NCBI GenBank assembly: GCA_964533965.1
Contig: CAZHNN010000014.1
Location: forward strand, 1-64,000
Source: RGIG3178 sp964533965
Lineage (GTDB): Bacteria > Bacillota > Clostridia > Christensenellales > QAND01
Direction: 5' to 3'
DNA: 64,000 nt
Below are positions 52,280-60,143 of the stretch, in pieces. Each line of letters opens with the position of its first letter. The stretch's first letter is position 1. Both the position numbers and the translations under genes were made by a program. The notes under the pieces were generated by a model. It searched no databases. It saw only the letters and a list, made by a program, of their open reading frames with translations, and was not told the DNA's origin.

Positions 52280-52519
52280 TTATCGGCCGAACAGTTCCGT
52301 ATAAAGCCTTCTATTGATCTGCTCATTCATTTGTTCAGGCGACTTTTCCGATGCCATTAAATAGAGCGTACCGCTCTTTGGCGCCTGAATCTTCGGAAGC
52401 GTATCATCACAGAGGACCGCATCTACCTCATGGGCCGACTCGATCGGAACGAGTTCGTGGCCGAACTCCGTCAGCGTTTTTGCCACTTCCTCCATGCCTT
52501 TGACATAGGCTATGCGCAT
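52280..52519 (-). CDS. UPF0180 (YkuS)-like small protein
   Basis: A 79-residue protein, MRIAYVKGMEEVAKTL, with GHELVPIES and VDAVLCDD; this resembles the YkuS/UPF0180 family in which a short helix-strand unit is followed by a DVxxxxSG type segment. The assignment is moderate, based on size and the N-terminal pattern. No function is known. The ATG at 52519 has AAGGAGG nine bases upstream; the longer frame is rejected. First gene of UPF0180-DUF5711-CvpA, divergent from the diacylglycerol kinase gene. Confidence 0.65.
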   Translation of the reverse strand: MRIAYVKGMEEVAKTLTEFGHELVPIESAHEVDAVLCDDTLPKIQAPKSGTLYLMASEKSPEQMNEQINRRLYTELFGR

Positions 52520-52640
52520 GCTGTATTTCCTCCTTGTTCCGCATGCAAATACTTCCCCAAGCAGATACTGTTGATACCTCACAATCAGAAGATATTTGTG
52601 TTAGAATAGCTTTACTGTATAGCGCAAAAGAGGCAAACAT

Positions 52641-53537
52641 ATGATTCATCTGCTCATTAACCCGCACTCCGGCAAAGGCCGCGGCGAACAAATTGGCCTC
52701 ATGGCCGAAGAGGTTCTTCTAAAACGCAGGATACCCTTTAAAAAACATGTTACCGCCTTCGCAGGGCATGCGCCGGATCTGGCACGAACCGCCGTACAGA
52801 GCGGCTGTACAAAGCTGCTGGCCGTTGGCGGCGACGGCACGATGGGGGAAGTGACACAGTCTTTGATGGGTACAGACACAGTGCTCGGCATTATCCCCGC
52901 GGGAACGGGAAACGATTACATCAAGACGCTTGGCATCTCCCGCCATCCCGAACAGGCTCTCGAGACTGCTCTTGGTGAAATGGTGGATATTGTCGACGTC
53001 ATTCGGATCAACCAAAGGGCGTGCCTGAACATTGCCTCCGTCGGCATCGATGCAAGTACCGCATATTACACCAACCGCAGCAAGTTCTTCAGAGGACAGC
53101 TGGCCTATGTCTATGGCCTTCTAAAGGCCTATTTCATGGCCAAGCTCCCACAGTTTACCTATTCCATTGACGGCGGCACGTCCGGGCATGCAAGCTGCAC
53201 GCTCGCCGTGTTTGCAAACGGACAATTCTATGGCGGCGGGTTTAGACCCATCCCGTTTTCCAAGCACAACGACGGTGTGATGGATGTCCTGCTGGTAGAT
53301 AAGCTTTCCAGGCCCAAAATCCTGCCTCTGATCGTAAGCTATGCCAAGGGCAAGCATGTGACGTGGAATATCTGCCATTTCCATCGCTGCCAAAGTTTCA
53401 AGCTTCAAGCCGACTCAACGCCTCTGATATTCAATGTTGACGGGGAAATCATTGAGGCCTCCGATTTTGACATTCAGTTGGTACCCCGTTCGCTCAAAGT
53501 TGCCGTTCCTTCTTTGTGTGAAGCCAATGCAACCTGA
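52641..53537 (+). CDS. Diacylglycerol kinase-family lipid kinase (YegS/DgkB-like)
   Basis: A 298-residue protein with the DAGK catalytic fold: INPHSGKGRG at the N-terminus, LAVGGDGTMGEVTQSL near residue 70 (nucleotide-binding GGDGT), IIPAGTGNDYIKTL near 95, and YGGGFRPIPFSKHNDGVMDVLLV near 215. Family members phosphorylate diacylglycerol, sphingoid bases or related lipids; in Gram-positives DgkB recycles diacylglycerol from teichoic acid synthesis. The stop codon overlaps the cca start, so these two are coupled. Confidence 0.9.
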   Translation: MIHLLINPHSGKGRGEQIGLMAEEVLLKRRIPFKKHVTAFAGHAPDLARTAVQSGCTKLLAVGGDGTMGEVTQSLMGTDTVLGIIPAGTGNDYIKTLGISRHPEQALETALGEMVDIVDVIRINQRACLNIASVGIDASTAYYTNRSKFFRGQLAYVYGLLKAYFMAKLPQFTYSIDGGTSGHASCTLAVFANGQFYGGGFRPIPFSKHNDGVMDVLLVDKLSRPKILPLIVSYAKGKHVTWNICHFHRCQSFKLQADSTPLIFNVDGEIIEASDFDIQLVPRSLKVAVPSLCEANAT

Positions 53538-54924
53538 CAGTAACGCTTCTTTTCTGATACCGCTGGAGGACGCCTTTGTAAAGGCAGGCCAAGAACTCTA
53601 TCTCGTTGGCGGGTTTGTCCGGAACCGCATCTTGGGCTTGCCCGTATCCGACATCGACCTGTGCGGTACCGCCACACCGGATGAAGCGATCTCTTTGGCT
53701 CAACGTGCGGGATACAAGGCATCTTTGCGATCCTGCGAGCTTGGTACGGTGGATCTCATCGGGGATCAGCGGGCGGAATATACGCCGTTTCGCGTCGAAA
53801 GCTATGCCGCAGGCGGGTCACACCGGCCGGTACAGGTCAGTTTCACAAGGGATATCTGTCTTGACGCCCGCAGAAGGGATTTTACCGTCAACGCGTTGTA
53901 TCAACGCATTTGTACCGGGGAAATTGTCGATCCTCTGTTTGGAATGGAAGACCTCAAACAAAAACACCTGCGCGCCTGCGGCGTTTGTGCAGCCGATACG
54001 CTTGCAGACGATGGCCTTAGGATCCTGCGCATGGTCCGCTTTTGCGCTGAACTCGGTTTTTTACCGGATGACGACCTTCTATTGGCCTCGCAGGCATACG
54101 CGAAGAACCTCAAAGCTCTGTCCCCCTCGCGAATTTACGGGGAATGGCAGCGCATCTGCCTGTCCGATACGAAATACCCTTTTGTAGCAAGGGATGATAC
54201 ACCGTATTTGGCAATAGATCTATTGCATCGCAGCGGCGCACTTTTTGTTCTGATGCCTGCCCTGTACGACTGCATGGGTATCCCGCAAAACCCGAACTAT
54301 CATCTTCATGATGTATTCTTCCACAGCCTGCACTCCTTCGCCTCTGTAGAAGCGGATGTTGCGCTCCGTACCGCAGCGCTTTTGCATGACATTGGTAAAC
54401 CGCCCTGTTTCCTTCATCAAGACGGTCGCATGCACGGACATCAGATAGCGGGGTTGCAGCTGGCCGATCCGATTCTCAATGTCCTTGGCATGCCGAACAA
54501 CTTGCGCAAAGAGATCCTGCTTCTCATCGAACGCCATATGTTTGACCTAAACGGGAAAGCGAATCCAAGCACAGTCCGTATCCGCTTTGCGAACTGGGGA
54601 TTTGAATTTGCACGAAAGCTGATCGCACTTCGTAAAGGCGACGTTTTAGGCTCCGGTGTCGGTACAAAGGACACAACCGCACAGCGCTGGGAAGAAATCT
54701 TACAAACAATGATACAAGAAGGAGCGTTTGACGATCCCCGGCGGCTTGCAATCGACGGTGACGACATAGCGGAGGCCTGTCAGCTCAAGCCCGGCAAGCG
54801 AATCGGGCGCATCAAGCAGATCCTCTTTAACCGCTGTGCCGTCTCACCAAAAATGAACCGCCGCGATGTATTGCTTAAAGAAGCGACAAGGGTAAACCGC
54901 CAGCTGCCGGCGAGCGAAAATTGA
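53527..54924 (+). CDS. cca: CCA-adding tRNA nucleotidyltransferase
   Basis: A 465-residue class II nucleotidyltransferase: LVGGFVRNRILG near residue 25, catalytic aspartates in VSDIDLCG near 41, the RRDFTVNALY motif B near 118 and helical neck/body domains. A C-terminal HD domain is present (TAALLHDIGKPPCFLHQDGRMHGHQ around residues 285-310), so it may have phosphohydrolase activity as well as adding or repairing the 3' CCA of tRNAs. The ATG overlaps the end of the lipid-kinase gene by 11 nt and has a weak ribosome site, consistent with translational coupling. Confidence 0.92.
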   Translation: MQPDSNASFLIPLEDAFVKAGQELYLVGGFVRNRILGLPVSDIDLCGTATPDEAISLAQRAGYKASLRSCELGTVDLIGDQRAEYTPFRVESYAAGGSHRPVQVSFTRDICLDARRRDFTVNALYQRICTGEIVDPLFGMEDLKQKHLRACGVCAADTLADDGLRILRMVRFCAELGFLPDDDLLLASQAYAKNLKALSPSRIYGEWQRICLSDTKYPFVARDDTPYLAIDLLHRSGALFVLMPALYDCMGIPQNPNYHLHDVFFHSLHSFASVEADVALRTAALLHDIGKPPCFLHQDGRMHGHQIAGLQLADPILNVLGMPNNLRKEILLLIERHMFDLNGKANPSTVRIRFANWGFEFARKLIALRKGDVLGSGVGTKDTTAQRWEEILQTMIQEGAFDDPRRLAIDGDDIAEACQLKPGKRIGRIKQILFNRCAVSPKMNRRDVLLKEATRVNRQLPASEN

Positions 54925-55026
54925 ATACCATAGGCGCTCATTTGCAAACAAGGGAAATTTAGGGTAATATTAGTAGTATCGTTTACGTCGCCCGTTTCTG
55001 CAGGGATTTATGATAAGGAGGCCTAC

Positions 55027-55905
55027 ATGCCACAAGTCCCCCAATACCGTCCCTTTGTATACGGCGAACATACAGGCGAATATATCGAGATCCAGGGGAT
55101 TCGCATTCATATCATGGTCGGCGGCGAAGGAGATCCTTTGTTGCTGGTTCACGGCATCGGACAGTCCGCTTATACATGGCGCCGCAACTTCGATGCTCTT
55201 TGTGAGCATTTCTTTGTTGTGGCCGTGGATATGATAGGATATGGCTATTCGGATAAACCGGATTTGACCTATACCATCGAAGAGAATTCGGAATTCCTGT
55301 TGGCTCTTTTGAATACGCTGCGCATCCGGAAGACGCACATCGTTGCCATGGGCAGCGGCGCCTGTAATGCGCTTGATTTCATGGTGCACTATCCGGATCG
55401 AGTCGGGCGGGCTGTTTGCATCGCCCCCGGCGGCGTAACGCCGCAGATGCCTTTGCTGCTCCGGCTGCTGGGCGGGTCCTTTTCCCGCGCATCGAGCTTT
55501 TTGATCGGCGAAGGAACCGTTCGGCAGTTGTTGGCAAGCTGTATGTTCGATCAGACCTGCATCACCGAAAAGGATGTCGTTGAAACATACCGCACGCTGC
55601 ACTCGCGTGAGAGCAAAGAAGTACTGTCCCGAAGCGTGCGCAACTTCGATGAACAGGACATCGTCTCGCGTCTGCGCATGCTCCCGCATGAGGTTCTCTA
55701 TGTGTGGGGCTCGGAAGACCGTTGGCGTCCTGTGCAAACGTACAGCGAGACGTATTTATCTGCCACGCCCAAGAGCGCGCTGTATTTGATGCGTAACTGC
55801 GGGCATCTTCCGCATGAGGAGAAACCGGAACGGTTCATCTCCGCCGTCATCAGTTTCCTCTTTAACGGAACTGTGATTGAGGACGGTTCATTGTCCGGCG
55901 CTTGA
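55027..55905 (+). CDS. Alpha/beta-hydrolase fold protein with altered nucleophile elbow
   Basis: A 292-residue alpha/beta-hydrolase. HGIGQSAYTW near residue 42 forms the oxyanion-hole region, VDMIGYGYSDKP is the DxxGxGxSxxP motif, WGSEDRW near 230 offers the acidic residue and NCGHLPHEEKPERF the histidine. In the expected nucleophile position (normally GHSxGG) the sequence reads IVAMGSGACNA: Gly aligns with the catalytic Ser and a Ser sits one residue later. It might be a non-catalytic or shifted-nucleophile member. It has an AAGGAGG site, stands 102 nt after cca and 7 nt before the DUF951 gene; substrate unknown. Confidence 0.82.
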   Translation: MPQVPQYRPFVYGEHTGEYIEIQGIRIHIMVGGEGDPLLLVHGIGQSAYTWRRNFDALCEHFFVVAVDMIGYGYSDKPDLTYTIEENSEFLLALLNTLRIRKTHIVAMGSGACNALDFMVHYPDRVGRAVCIAPGGVTPQMPLLLRLLGGSFSRASSFLIGEGTVRQLLASCMFDQTCITEKDVVETYRTLHSRESKEVLSRSVRNFDEQDIVSRLRMLPHEVLYVWGSEDRWRPVQTYSETYLSATPKSALYLMRNCGHLPHEEKPERFISAVISFLFNGTVIEDGSLSGA

Positions 55906-55912
55906 GGATGTC

Positions 55913-56098
55913 ATGCAGATAGAATTAAATCAGATTGTCCAGCTTAAAAAGAAGCATCCCTGCGGCGGCGATCGTTGGAAAATCGTACGCGTCGGCGCGG
56001 ATGTCAAAATTACCTGCCTTACTTGCCAGCGTACTGTCATGTTGGATCGAGCGGATTTCATCAAACGCATCAAGAGAATCGAGACATGTCAAGAATAG
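55913..56098 (+). CDS. DUF951 family small protein
   Basis: A 61-residue protein with the DUF951 pattern: basic KKKHPCGGDRWKIVRVGADVKI then CLTCQRTVMLDRADFIKRIK. The single Cys of PCGG plus the CxxC pair suggest metal binding or an OB-like fold. DUF951 members are usually near rpsF or parB in Firmicutes; no function is established. It overlaps lepB by 13 nt. Confidence 0.85.
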   Translation: MQIELNQIVQLKKKHPCGGDRWKIVRVGADVKITCLTCQRTVMLDRADFIKRIKRIETCQE

Positions 56099-56640
56099 AA
56101 AAACGCACCCTGGAGATTACCAGAATGGGAAAACGTATCAAGCGTGAGCGCATGAGCACGCTCATGTTCTGTATTATCGTAATTGTTATTTCATTAGCGC
56201 TGCGCCTGTTTGTACTGGGTACCATCAGCGTTGACGGACCAAGCATGGAGCCCACGCTCTGGACAGGTGAGCATGTGATGATCAACAAGCTGACCGTCAA
56301 GTTTGGCCTTCCCAAGCGATATGACGTAGTCGTCTGTAAGTTTGTGGGAACCGAGAAGAACTTCATCAAGCGTGTGGTCGCGTTGCCGGGAGAAACAGTG
56401 GAAGTGAAGAACGGGTATTTATTGGTCAATGGTAAATCCTTGCCGGACGATCCGTTTGGCAACATACCGCGTACCTACGATATGGAAAAAATCACCGTGC
56501 CGCAGGACAGCGTGTTTGTCATGGGTGACAACCGGGACGATTCGGCAGACAGCGTTGTATACGGCCCTGTTCCGCACAAGCTCATCGAAGGGGTCGCGTT
56601 TGTAATCGTATGGCCTTTCAACCAAATCAAATTCCTATGA
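56086..56640 (+). CDS. lepB: Signal peptidase I
   Basis: A 184-residue type I (S26) signal peptidase with a single N-terminal membrane helix (about 24-44). Catalytic Ser is in DGPSMEPTL near residue 50 and catalytic Lys in NFIKRVVALPGE near 92; box D VFVMGDNRDDSADS and box E YGPVP follow. It cleaves signal peptides of exported proteins at the outer face of the membrane. The start at 56086 is chosen within the DUF951 end; MGKRIKRER is an alternative start. A strong terminator follows. Confidence 0.93.
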   Translation: MSRIEKRTLEITRMGKRIKRERMSTLMFCIIVIVISLALRLFVLGTISVDGPSMEPTLWTGEHVMINKLTVKFGLPKRYDVVVCKFVGTEKNFIKRVVALPGETVEVKNGYLLVNGKSLPDDPFGNIPRTYDMEKITVPQDSVFVMGDNRDDSADSVVYGPVPHKLIEGVAFVIVWPFNQIKFL

Positions 56641-56643
56641 ACC

Positions 56644-56669
56644 AAAAGCGCGTTTACGCGCTTTTTTTA
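56644..56669 (+). terminator. Terminator of lepB
   Basis: AAAAGCGCGT / ACGCGCTTTT stem with a TT loop, then a long T run, directly after the lepB stop. Confidence 0.9.
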
Positions 56670-56678
56670 TTTTTGGGC

Positions 56679-56707
56679 TTGTCTGCCCACTTGCGTTATG
56701 CTATAAT
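56679..56707 (+). promoter_or_regulatory. Promoter of rpsF-ssb-rpsR
   Basis: TTGTCT (56679-56684), 17-nt spacer, TATAAT (56702-56707). The leader then has a short GCCCCC / GGGGGC stem at 56725-56738 before the ribosome site; I cannot say whether this is the known S6 leader motif. Confidence 0.7.
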
Positions 56708-56763
56708 AACTCGCATTGTTCCTTGCCCCCAAGGGGGCCAAAGTCCAAAAGGAGGTGAACGCC

Positions 56764-57051
56764 GTGAACAAATACGAAGCGATGTACATCATACACCCGA
56801 ATGTGGAAGACGAAGCAAGAACCGCATTGGTAGAACGTTTTTCCACTCTGGTCGTTTCTGGCGGCGGCAATGTCGAGAAGATCGAAGATTGGGGAAAGCG
56901 CAAGCTTGCCTATGAGATCCAAGACATGACCGAAGGCCATTACGTTCTGATGCACTTTGAGGCAAATTCCGAATTGCCCCGTGAATTGGAGCGCAATTTT
57001 AAGATCAATGAGCCCATCATTCGCTATCTGATCGTCCGCAAAGACGCATAG
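56764..57051 (+). CDS. rpsF: 30S ribosomal protein S6 (bS6)
   Basis: A 95-residue protein with the S6 ferredoxin-like pattern: KYEAMYIIHPNVEDEAR, GGNVEKIEDWGKRKLAYEI and the C-terminal RYLIVRKDA. It binds 16S rRNA together with S18, encoded two genes on. The GTG at 56764 follows GGAGGTG; the upstream frame-open extension is rejected. First gene of the conserved rpsF-ssb-rpsR operon. Confidence 0.96.
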   Translation: MNKYEAMYIIHPNVEDEARTALVERFSTLVVSGGGNVEKIEDWGKRKLAYEIQDMTEGHYVLMHFEANSELPRELERNFKINEPIIRYLIVRKDA

Positions 57052-57076
57052 GGCACAAAGGAAAGGCGGGATCATT

Positions 57077-57505
57077 TTGAACAGAGCTACGTTGATTGGA
57101 AATTTGACCCGTGACCCCGAAGTCCGTATGACAAACGGGGGTATCTCCGTTTGTACGTTTTCCGTTGCCGTTCAGCGCCGCTTTGCCAACCAACAGGGCG
57201 AACGTCAGGCCGACTTTTTCAACATCGTCGCCTGGCGCGCATTGGCAGACAATTGCGGGCGATATCTGAAAAAGGGCAGCAAGGTATTTGTGGCAGGTCC
57301 GCTGCAAAATCGATCCTATGAAGCCCAGGACGGTACCAAGCGCTATGTGACCGAAATCATCGCGGACGAAGTGGAGTTTCTGGACAGAGCTCCCGGCTCG
57401 CAGAGCAGCGAGCCAAGGTCTGACGCGCCGCCCATCCATGCGGAACCGTTCGGTTCGGCATCCGGGTTCGGCGATGCGATCGAAGACGAAGAACTACCGT
57501 TTTAA
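57077..57505 (+). CDS. ssb: Single-stranded DNA-binding protein
   Basis: A 142-residue SSB with an OB fold (MNRATLIGNLTRDPEVR, FFNIVAWRALADNCGRYLKKGS in outline) and a short disordered linker ending in the acidic tip EDEELPF used to recruit repair and replication partners. TTG start at 57077 behind AAAGGCGGG. It lies between rpsF (25-nt gap) and rpsR (21-nt gap), the normal order in Firmicutes. Confidence 0.96.
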   Translation: MNRATLIGNLTRDPEVRMTNGGISVCTFSVAVQRRFANQQGERQADFFNIVAWRALADNCGRYLKKGSKVFVAGPLQNRSYEAQDGTKRYVTEIIADEVEFLDRAPGSQSSEPRSDAPPIHAEPFGSASGFGDAIEDEELPF

Positions 57506-57526
57506 TGTTGAAAGGACGAAACTAAA

Positions 57527-57772
57527 ATGGAAGATAAACAGGCCAAACGGCCTCGCGGCCGCCGCCCGAAGCGCAAGGTTTGCGCGTTTTGTGCGGACAA
57601 GAACGCCGTCATAGACTATAAGGATACGATGCGCCTGCGCCGGTACATCTCCGAACGTGGGAAGATTCTTCCCCGCCGTATGTCCGGAACCTGCGCAAAA
57701 CATCAGCGCGAATTGGCGATGGCCATCAAGCGCTCACGCGTCGTAGCGCTTCTGCCCTACGTGCAGGACTAA
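57527..57772 (+). CDS. rpsR: 30S ribosomal protein S18 (bS18)
   Basis: An 81-residue basic protein with the S18 core: KVCAFCADK near residue 18, YKDTMRLRRYISERGKILPRR, and GTCAKHQRELAMAIKRSR. The two cysteine pairs (CAFC and the single C before AKHQ) may bind zinc (C+ type S18). Last gene of the rpsF operon, followed by a hairpin terminator. Confidence 0.96.
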   Translation: MEDKQAKRPRGRRPKRKVCAFCADKNAVIDYKDTMRLRRYISERGKILPRRMSGTCAKHQRELAMAIKRSRVVALLPYVQD

Positions 57773-57797
57773 ACCATTACGCACCAACATGGCGATA

Positions 57798-57826
57798 CAA
57801 AGCTCTGCCGCAATGGCGGAGCTTTG
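57798..57826 (+). terminator. Terminator of rpsR
   Basis: CAAAGCTCTGCC / GGCGGAGCTTTG stem (one T-G pair) with a 5-nt loop, followed by a T-rich stretch. Confidence 0.75.
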
Positions 57827-57941
57827 TCATTTTCATTTGGCGCCTTTACCGATAAACGGAGGTTTTTGCCTGCCGATTTTTGGTCGATTGCGAAGCCGCC
57901 TACATCCATGATACACTTAAGGACGGAAAAGAGGGGGTTTT

Positions 57942-58766
57942 ATGTTTCGAAAAAACCGGTTGCGCCATCTATTGGAGGGACCTTTGGGATATGTCCTTGC
58001 CTTTGTCGCGCTGGTGGCATTCGTTATCGCGATCTTCAGTTTTATTTCTGGATCCACCACGGTGGAGGTACTTGGCACCATCCGGGAGCGCGGTACCATC
58101 AAGGTCGGAATCCAGGAGGATATGCTTCCGTTCGGCAAGGTTGGTGACGATGGAAAAGCGCAGGGGTTTGAAGCCGAATTGGCCACCATGCTAGGTGAAA
58201 AGGTGCTTGGCGGGTCCGGCGTTCAATTCTTCCCCGTCAATGCCAAAAATGCGTTGGCCTACCTTCAAAACGGCGATTGCGATATTCTCTTGTCCATGGT
58301 GGTTTCCAACAGCACCAACGAAGAGAACTACAATCTATCGGATCCCTATGTCCAGGAGGACGTGACGCTTTTAAGCAAGAATGGTGAGCTCGTTCGCCTG
58401 CAGTCGCCCGACACGAAGGTCGGCGTCATCCGTGCAAGCGATTCCAAAACGATACTTACGGCATATTTGTCCGGTAACCGATTCAATGCCACGGTTCTAG
58501 ATATCGACAGCTATCCCGATGCGATTGCCGCCATTCAAAAGGGCACTATCACCGCATTTTGCGCGCCGCGCAGCACGTTACAAAAATACGTCGGGAATGG
58601 AGTTGCCATCAGCCCGGTCGCGGTCGGCCAAATCAACTATGCATTCGCGGTCAAAGAATCCAACGCAGACCTCTACAATGCCTTTGTGAATGCGATGAAA
58701 CAACTCAAAAAAGAGGGACGTCTGAACGACCTGTATACGCGCTATCACCTGCTGCCGCTGCAATAA
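57942..58766 (+). CDS. Membrane-anchored periplasmic-binding-like protein (SBP family 3)
   Basis: A 274-residue protein with a basic N-terminus, one membrane helix (about 16-36, YVLAFVALVAFVIAIFSFIS) and an extracellular amino-acid-type solute-binding domain: RGTIKVGIQEDMLPFGKV, GFEAELATML, GDCDILLSMV and KTILTAYLSGNRFNATVLD mark the two lobes. There is no lipobox cysteine, unlike ordinary Gram-positive binding lipoproteins, and no permease or ATPase gene lies nearby. It may feed a distant ABC transporter or act as a sensor. RBS AGAGGGGG precedes the ATG. Ligand unknown. Confidence 0.8.
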   Translation: MFRKNRLRHLLEGPLGYVLAFVALVAFVIAIFSFISGSTTVEVLGTIRERGTIKVGIQEDMLPFGKVGDDGKAQGFEAELATMLGEKVLGGSGVQFFPVNAKNALAYLQNGDCDILLSMVVSNSTNEENYNLSDPYVQEDVTLLSKNGELVRLQSPDTKVGVIRASDSKTILTAYLSGNRFNATVLDIDSYPDAIAAIQKGTITAFCAPRSTLQKYVGNGVAISPVAVGQINYAFAVKESNADLYNAFVNAMKQLKKEGRLNDLYTRYHLLPLQ

Positions 58767-58786
58767 CTTAATTTGGAGGGATACCC

Positions 58787-59323
58787 ATGCACCCTTGGCA
58801 CGATATCGAGCCATTTCGCGTCAAACCGGAAAAGTTTGCCGCAGTCGTAGAGATCACACGGGGAAGCAAAACAAAATATGAACTGGATAAAGTAACGGGC
58901 TTGCTGCGTCTTGACCGGATTCTGTATACTTCAACCCATTACCCGGCCAACTACGGTATGATACCGCTGACCTATGCCGGGGACAAGGATCCCTTGGATG
59001 TGCTGATCCTCTGCCAAGAGCCGCTGTTGCCGATGTGCATCGTTGACTGCATCCCAATCGGCGTGATGACGATGATCGACAACGATGAGCTGGACGAGAA
59101 GATCATCGCCGTCCCCGCGTCGGATCCCGCCAACAACTGCTATCGTGATATCAAGGAATTGCCGCAGCATCTGATGTCTGAAACCAAGCATTTCTTTGAG
59201 GTCTATAAGACCCTCGAATGCAAATCCACCTCTGTGGAACGATTTAACGGAGCGGATGTTGCAAGAGAGATCATCCAAAAGTGCATCGAACAGTACCGAC
59301 ATTATTTCAACACCGATAAATAG
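58787..59323 (+). CDS. ppa: Inorganic pyrophosphatase (family I)
   Basis: A 178-residue soluble pyrophosphatase: YELDKVTGLLRLDRILYTS with the catalytic Lys/Glu/Arg pattern, NYGMIP, and the family signature DKDPLDVLIL near residue 65; CYRDIKELP and ETKHFFEVYKTLE follow. It hydrolyses pyrophosphate to phosphate using Mg2+, pulling biosynthetic reactions forward. The ATG follows GGAGGG. A membrane proton-pumping type is not seen here. Confidence 0.93.
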   Translation: MHPWHDIEPFRVKPEKFAAVVEITRGSKTKYELDKVTGLLRLDRILYTSTHYPANYGMIPLTYAGDKDPLDVLILCQEPLLPMCIVDCIPIGVMTMIDNDELDEKIIAVPASDPANNCYRDIKELPQHLMSETKHFFEVYKTLECKSTSVERFNGADVAREIIQKCIEQYRHYFNTDK

Positions 59324-59335
59324 ATTCCACATAAC

Positions 59336-59366
59336 AAAACTCCGCCCTATAAACGGCGGAGTTTTT
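59336..59366. terminator. Bidirectional terminator between ppa and thpR
   Basis: AAAACTCCGCC / GGCGGAGTTTTT stem with an 8-nt loop between the two convergent genes, 13 nt after ppa and 12 nt after the thpR stop codon on the other strand. Confidence 0.9.
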
Positions 59367-59377
59367 ATTATGTTTAC

Positions 59378-59917
59378 TTATCTTGACAATACTATTTCAT
59401 ACAGTTGAGTATACAGCGGTCCGCCATCCATCCCTGCCCCAAGTTTGCTGCTGTACATGCTTACCGTGCTCAAAAAGAAACTGTCGCTTTTTGCCCGAAA
59501 TCCGCGGTTTGCATAGTTTGCGTTGCGGAACAGCGTGACATGCGGTGTAAATGGGCGGGTGTCCGCACGAAACCCCAGAGGCTTCAGTGCTGCGACGACG
59601 CTTTGCTGCAGCTGGAACAACGCCTTCAGATCTCCGTCAAGCTGCGCAAATACCGTATCGCCCGTGGAACGAACGAATACGCCGACACCGCTGATGTAAA
59701 CCTGTGGCGCGATCTGCCCTTTCAAGGTCTTTTCCATCGCTTCGCAGATCAAAGGCGCGTTTTGGTCCGGCACCTCTCCCAAAAACTGAAGCGTAATATG
59801 CAGGTTTTCCGGGTGTGCCGGACGTCCCTGCATGCCGGTCTCGATCAGCTTTTTCTGCAGCATGATCAACATGTCCTTCGCGCCGGGTGGTAAATCCAGC
59901 GCAACAAATAACCGCAT
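59378..59917 (-). CDS. thpR: RNA 2',3'-cyclic phosphodiesterase
   Basis: A 179-residue protein of the 2H phosphoesterase family (LigT/ThpR). Both HxTx motifs are present: NLHITLQFLG near residue 39 and TPHVTLFRN near 128. It opens 2',3'-cyclic phosphates of RNA; the physiological role is unclear. Start at 59917 is preferred, with GAGGG just upstream. It stands alone on the minus strand between ppa and addB. Confidence 0.9.
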   Translation of the reverse strand: MRLFVALDLPPGAKDMLIMLQKKLIETGMQGRPAHPENLHITLQFLGEVPDQNAPLICEAMEKTLKGQIAPQVYISGVGVFVRSTGDTVFAQLDGDLKALFQLQQSVVAALKPLGFRADTRPFTPHVTLFRNANYANRGFRAKSDSFFLSTVSMYSSKLGAGMDGGPLYTQLYEIVLSR

Positions 59918-60143
59918 CCTATCCCTCGCCGTTTCGCCCAATACTCTGCTTCTAAGTATACATGAGGAATGGAAAAGTTTTAAGAGGGGATACGAATTTT
60001 TTCTTGTAATTGGGTTCTATTACAACCTCGATGGTGCGATGCCCCTCTTTTGTGCATCCATATGCTTGGATATTCGGAATAAATCGAATGCAATTTTTTC
60101 AGTGCGCGCTTATGCTATACTAACAATCAAAGGGGGTAAGCAT

